A stretch of DNA of 64,000 nucleotides from assembly GCA_023393115.1 (NCBI GenBank), contig JAEWMS010000055.1:66323-130322 (forward strand), given 5' to 3'. A model generated the notes under the pieces. The model worked only from the letters and a program-made list of their open reading frames with translations. It did no database searches and was not told the DNA's origin. Source of the stretch: Bacillota bacterium. GTDB taxonomy: Bacteria > Bacillota > Clostridia > Acetivibrionales > DSM-1351. Below, in pieces: positions 61,901 to 64,000 of the stretch. Each line of letters begins with the position of its first letter. Position 1 is the stretch's first letter. A program made the position numbers and the translations under genes.

Positions 61901-62200
61901 TTACTCTTTTACTAAAGGTAAAATATTCTTCTTATAATACTCATATTCAATTAATAAACGACCGTTAACAACAGTAGCAGGTATACCGGATAATACTATG
62001 TCATACTCATCACAAAAAAAGTTTCCAGGTTCCTTAAGTTTTACAAAATTAAATTCTTCAGCTAAAACATTTTCATATGCATATCTAAATAAATACGTAT
62101 AAACCTTCTTATTATGTAACATTGATATATCACCCGGTAAAACATACTCTTTATCATCAAAGCGATAGATTTCCAAGCCATCTTTTGAATAACCATTCAT
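61901..62200 (-). CDS. Small hypothetical protein coupled to the kelch gene
   Basis: A 99-residue soluble protein with no recognised domain; it is rich in Tyr, Glu and Asp. Its ATG lies one base after the stop of the kelch-type gene and has no clear ribosome site, so it is probably translated by coupling. The short upstream peptide suggests a partner function for the secreted protein, but it has no signal peptide. Confidence 0.6.
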   Translation of the reverse strand: MNGYSKDGLEIYRFDDKEYVLPGDISMLHNKKVYTYLFRYAYENVLAEEFNFVKLKEPGNFFCDEYDIVLSGIPATVVNGRLLIEYEYYKKNILPLVKE

Positions 62201-62201
62201 T

Positions 62202-63599
62202 TCAACGAAACTTTATTGAAATGGTATTCGTCTCCATATCCAATAATATATTAGCACCTAAAGCATCAGAAATGTATTCTGAGGGTATAAATGCTTTACC
62301 ATTTTTTATTATTGCTGCGGTTTTAGCTTTGAAAATGGTACCATTAAGTTTATATTCTGCTTTACCTATTGAAAATACTAACTTATCGTCATCCTTCTGA
62401 AAAGTCACCTCTTTATTTTTACCATTCCAGGAAACAGTAGCACCAATAGCATCACCAATTATTTTTACAGGAATATGAACCTTATGATTATTATCCATAA
62501 AGGGTTTTACATCTGGAAAATTGATTACTTTATCATTAACTTTTACAGTATACTCATTATCAACGTTTGATTGATTCTCATGCCTCTTGTCATCTTTTCT
62601 TTCGTCAACATCTTCTTCTGAAATATTTTTTTCACTAACGGTATACTTTGCTACTTGCCTATCATCGATAACGTATATATCTCCATCACATTCTGTTGTT
62701 GCGAAAGCTGAGATATCAAAGGTTAAAGCAGCTTTTTCTATCCATGAATTGCTCTCAGGATCATATTCTTTTACAATGTTATTTCCTTCTTCAGAACTGT
62801 AAGGCAGTATATAAATTTTCCCATTTACAGCTTGCATTCCAGCTCCGTATATACCTGAAGGGCTTGGTGAAAGCTGTGTCCATTGATCCTTTCCTATGTC
62901 GTAGACTTCAAAATCCTGTCCAACACCTAGAGTATAAAGCTTTCCATTAAGGTAAGTTACTCTTAAGTCGTTGGATCCACCAAACATGTCCTTCTTTTTG
63001 CTCCACTGGCCTTTTGATAAATCATAAACATCTAATGTCCTTTTAGTATTGGGATCTCCCTTCTCTTCTCCTGACAAAATATAAATCTTATTGTCAACTC
63101 CAACAGCCCCACCAACTTTTCTTTCAGTAGGTAGTTTTACTATAAATTTGCATTCCTTTTTGACAATATCATATTCCAAGATATCACTAAAATTCGCACC
63201 GATTATATAAATCTTACTTTTCAAAGCGATTAGTCTAAATATGCCATTTGATTTATCCAAATCTTTGATTTTATCAATGCTGGTCCAAGTGTCAGTTAAA
63301 GTATTATACTCTAGCACAGTCCCATCGTTATTTATCATATATATCTTTTTATCATTTGAAACAATCTTATTTAAATCGTTACTCCTTATCCCAACATATC
63401 TAATACCCTCAAGAACACTCGGAATTGTTGTAATAATCTCCTCATTTCCTTCAGGCCGATCATTTAATTTATACCAAGTATTCGGCTTATAAGTACTTGT
63501 CTTCTTTGAATCAGCGAAAGTAGTAATGGTGAATGTGCTCAAAATACTAATAATAATTAATATACTTACACAAAATTTAAGAGCTTTTATTTTTGACAT
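62202..63599 (-). CDS. Secreted kelch-repeat protein with copper-amine-oxidase-like domain
   Basis: A 465-residue secreted protein. A signal peptide (about 1-30) is followed by kelch-like repeats (about 45-325; units such as KIYIL then VYDLSKGQW and EYDPESNSW) forming a beta-propeller, a charged linker, and a copper-amine-oxidase N-terminal-like stalk domain (about 350-465; KVHIPVKIIGDAIGA, AFIPSEYISDALGAN). Likely a surface protein that binds a ligand or polymer. GGGAGG precedes the ATG. Same stalk fold as the RCC1 protein at 56695. Confidence 0.82.
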   Translation of the reverse strand: MSKIKALKFCVSILIIISILSTFTITTFADSKKTSTYKPNTWYKLNDRPEGNEEIITTIPSVLEGIRYVGIRSNDLNKIVSNDKKIYMINNDGTVLEYNTLTDTWTSIDKIKDLDKSNGIFRLIALKSKIYIIGANFSDILEYDIVKKECKFIVKLPTERKVGGAVGVDNKIYILSGEEKGDPNTKRTLDVYDLSKGQWSKKKDMFGGSNDLRVTYLNGKLYTLGVGQDFEVYDIGKDQWTQLSPSPSGIYGAGMQAVNGKIYILPYSSEEGNNIVKEYDPESNSWIEKAALTFDISAFATTECDGDIYVIDDRQVAKYTVSEKNISEEDVDERKDDKRHENQSNVDNEYTVKVNDKVINFPDVKPFMDNNHKVHIPVKIIGDAIGATVSWNGKNKEVTFQKDDDKLVFSIGKAEYKLNGTIFKAKTAAIIKNGKAFIPSEYISDALGANILLDMETNTISIKFR

Positions 63600-64000
63600 C
63601 AGAATCCTCCCATAACTTAAATAATTTTGGGATTTTAAGGATAAACCCTTATTTCATTATATTACAACATTTTTCCAGAAAAAAGAAGATTATTTTTATC
63701 TTATGTAATAAATAATGTAATAAGATCTAGTTAATCCAGGATTCCGACGTAAAACAAAAACCTTGACAACCTTAAAATATTCGAAAAGAAATATCAGAAT
63801 GCAGTTTCGGTAATATTCATCCGGAAATAATGCTTTCGTTGCTATATTTCCGATAACGGAATATAATATTCCTTGAGACTAACTATATGAAGTCAATAGA
63901 GAATAAGTAAAAAGTATATTATTTTTAAATAAAATTGTACATTGAAAACTGCATGACAAATAGAGCACCCTTTTGGCTGCTTAAAAAATTATGAAAGCAT
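63600..64000. other. Right-edge intergenic region
   Basis: No gene is visible in the last 401 bases. This should hold the promoter of the kelch gene (minus). A TTCCG-ATAA-CGGAA palindrome lies at 63848-63861. The region is otherwise plain AT-rich DNA. Confidence 0.5.

Noticed and set aside
63848..63861. TTCCG-ATAA-CGGAA palindrome as an operator
   Set aside because: It is short, single, and the gene to the right is outside the window, so no target can be assigned.

Overview
The window looks like chromosomal DNA of a low-GC, Gram-positive anaerobe of the class Clostridia. The AT-rich intergenic sequence, the strong AGGAGG-type ribosome binding sites, frequent TTG starts and the gene families present (GH3, GH36, copper-amine-oxidase-like stalk domains, BmrCD-type exporters) suggest a cellulolytic Ruminiclostridium/Clostridium relative. 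That assignment is inference from gene content; no rRNA or tRNA gene is present to confirm it.

Layout. 1-6.2 kb: partial gltB, two metallo-beta-lactamase-fold proteins, a YkuK-type protein and a cysteine-containing 52-residue microprotein. 6.5-10.1 kb: a heterodimeric ABC multidrug exporter. 10.2-19.7 kb: mostly metabolic and housekeeping genes (FAD oxidoreductase, Nudix plus kinase pair, hydroxyacid dehydrogenase, NiaP-like transporter, AIM24 protein, GMP reductase), plus a tiny WYL-like gene behind a promoter whose spacer is a LexA box.

19.8-39.7 kb is the highlight: about 20 kb of tightly packed, mostly overlapping minus-strand genes that read as one biosynthesis-and-export operon. In transcription order: an ABC-2 exporter (ATPase and two permeases), a membrane-anchored 5'-nucleotidase, acyl carrier protein 2, a BtrH-like acyltransferase, an AMP-forming ligase, a nucleotidyltransferase-fold protein, a GT-B glycosyltransferase, a GT2 enzyme with a methyltransferase-like tail, a thymidylate-kinase-like kinase, a second BtrH-like protein, a type II thioesterase, a BtrK-like PLP decarboxylase, a BtrJ-like ATP-grasp ligase, carrier protein 1, a third BtrH-like protein and two GT2 enzymes. 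The logic resembles side-chain assembly and transfer in butirosin biosynthesis, but there are no aminocyclitol genes, so the product is probably a different aminoacylated or acylated glycoside. A GAF-LuxR regulator lies just upstream, split by a frameshift at a nine-A run.

40.7-50.5 kb: carbohydrate and tRNA functions: a GH36 protein that has lost its catalytic barrel, a GPH sugar symporter, a lipoprotein, a tRNA-dihydrouridine synthase, MnmD, a YczE-type membrane protein, and a GH3 glycosidase divergent from an AraC regulator. 50.5-59.8 kb: small hypotheticals, a transglutaminase-like protein, two more AraC regulators, uridine kinase, a fused sugar-permease-like protein, a secreted RCC1-repeat protein and an autoregulated TetR gene. 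59.9-64 kb: a single-pass microprotein, a xre-type immunity-like region (one decayed and two intact HTH genes with five ACAC-N5-GTGT operators), and a secreted kelch-type protein.
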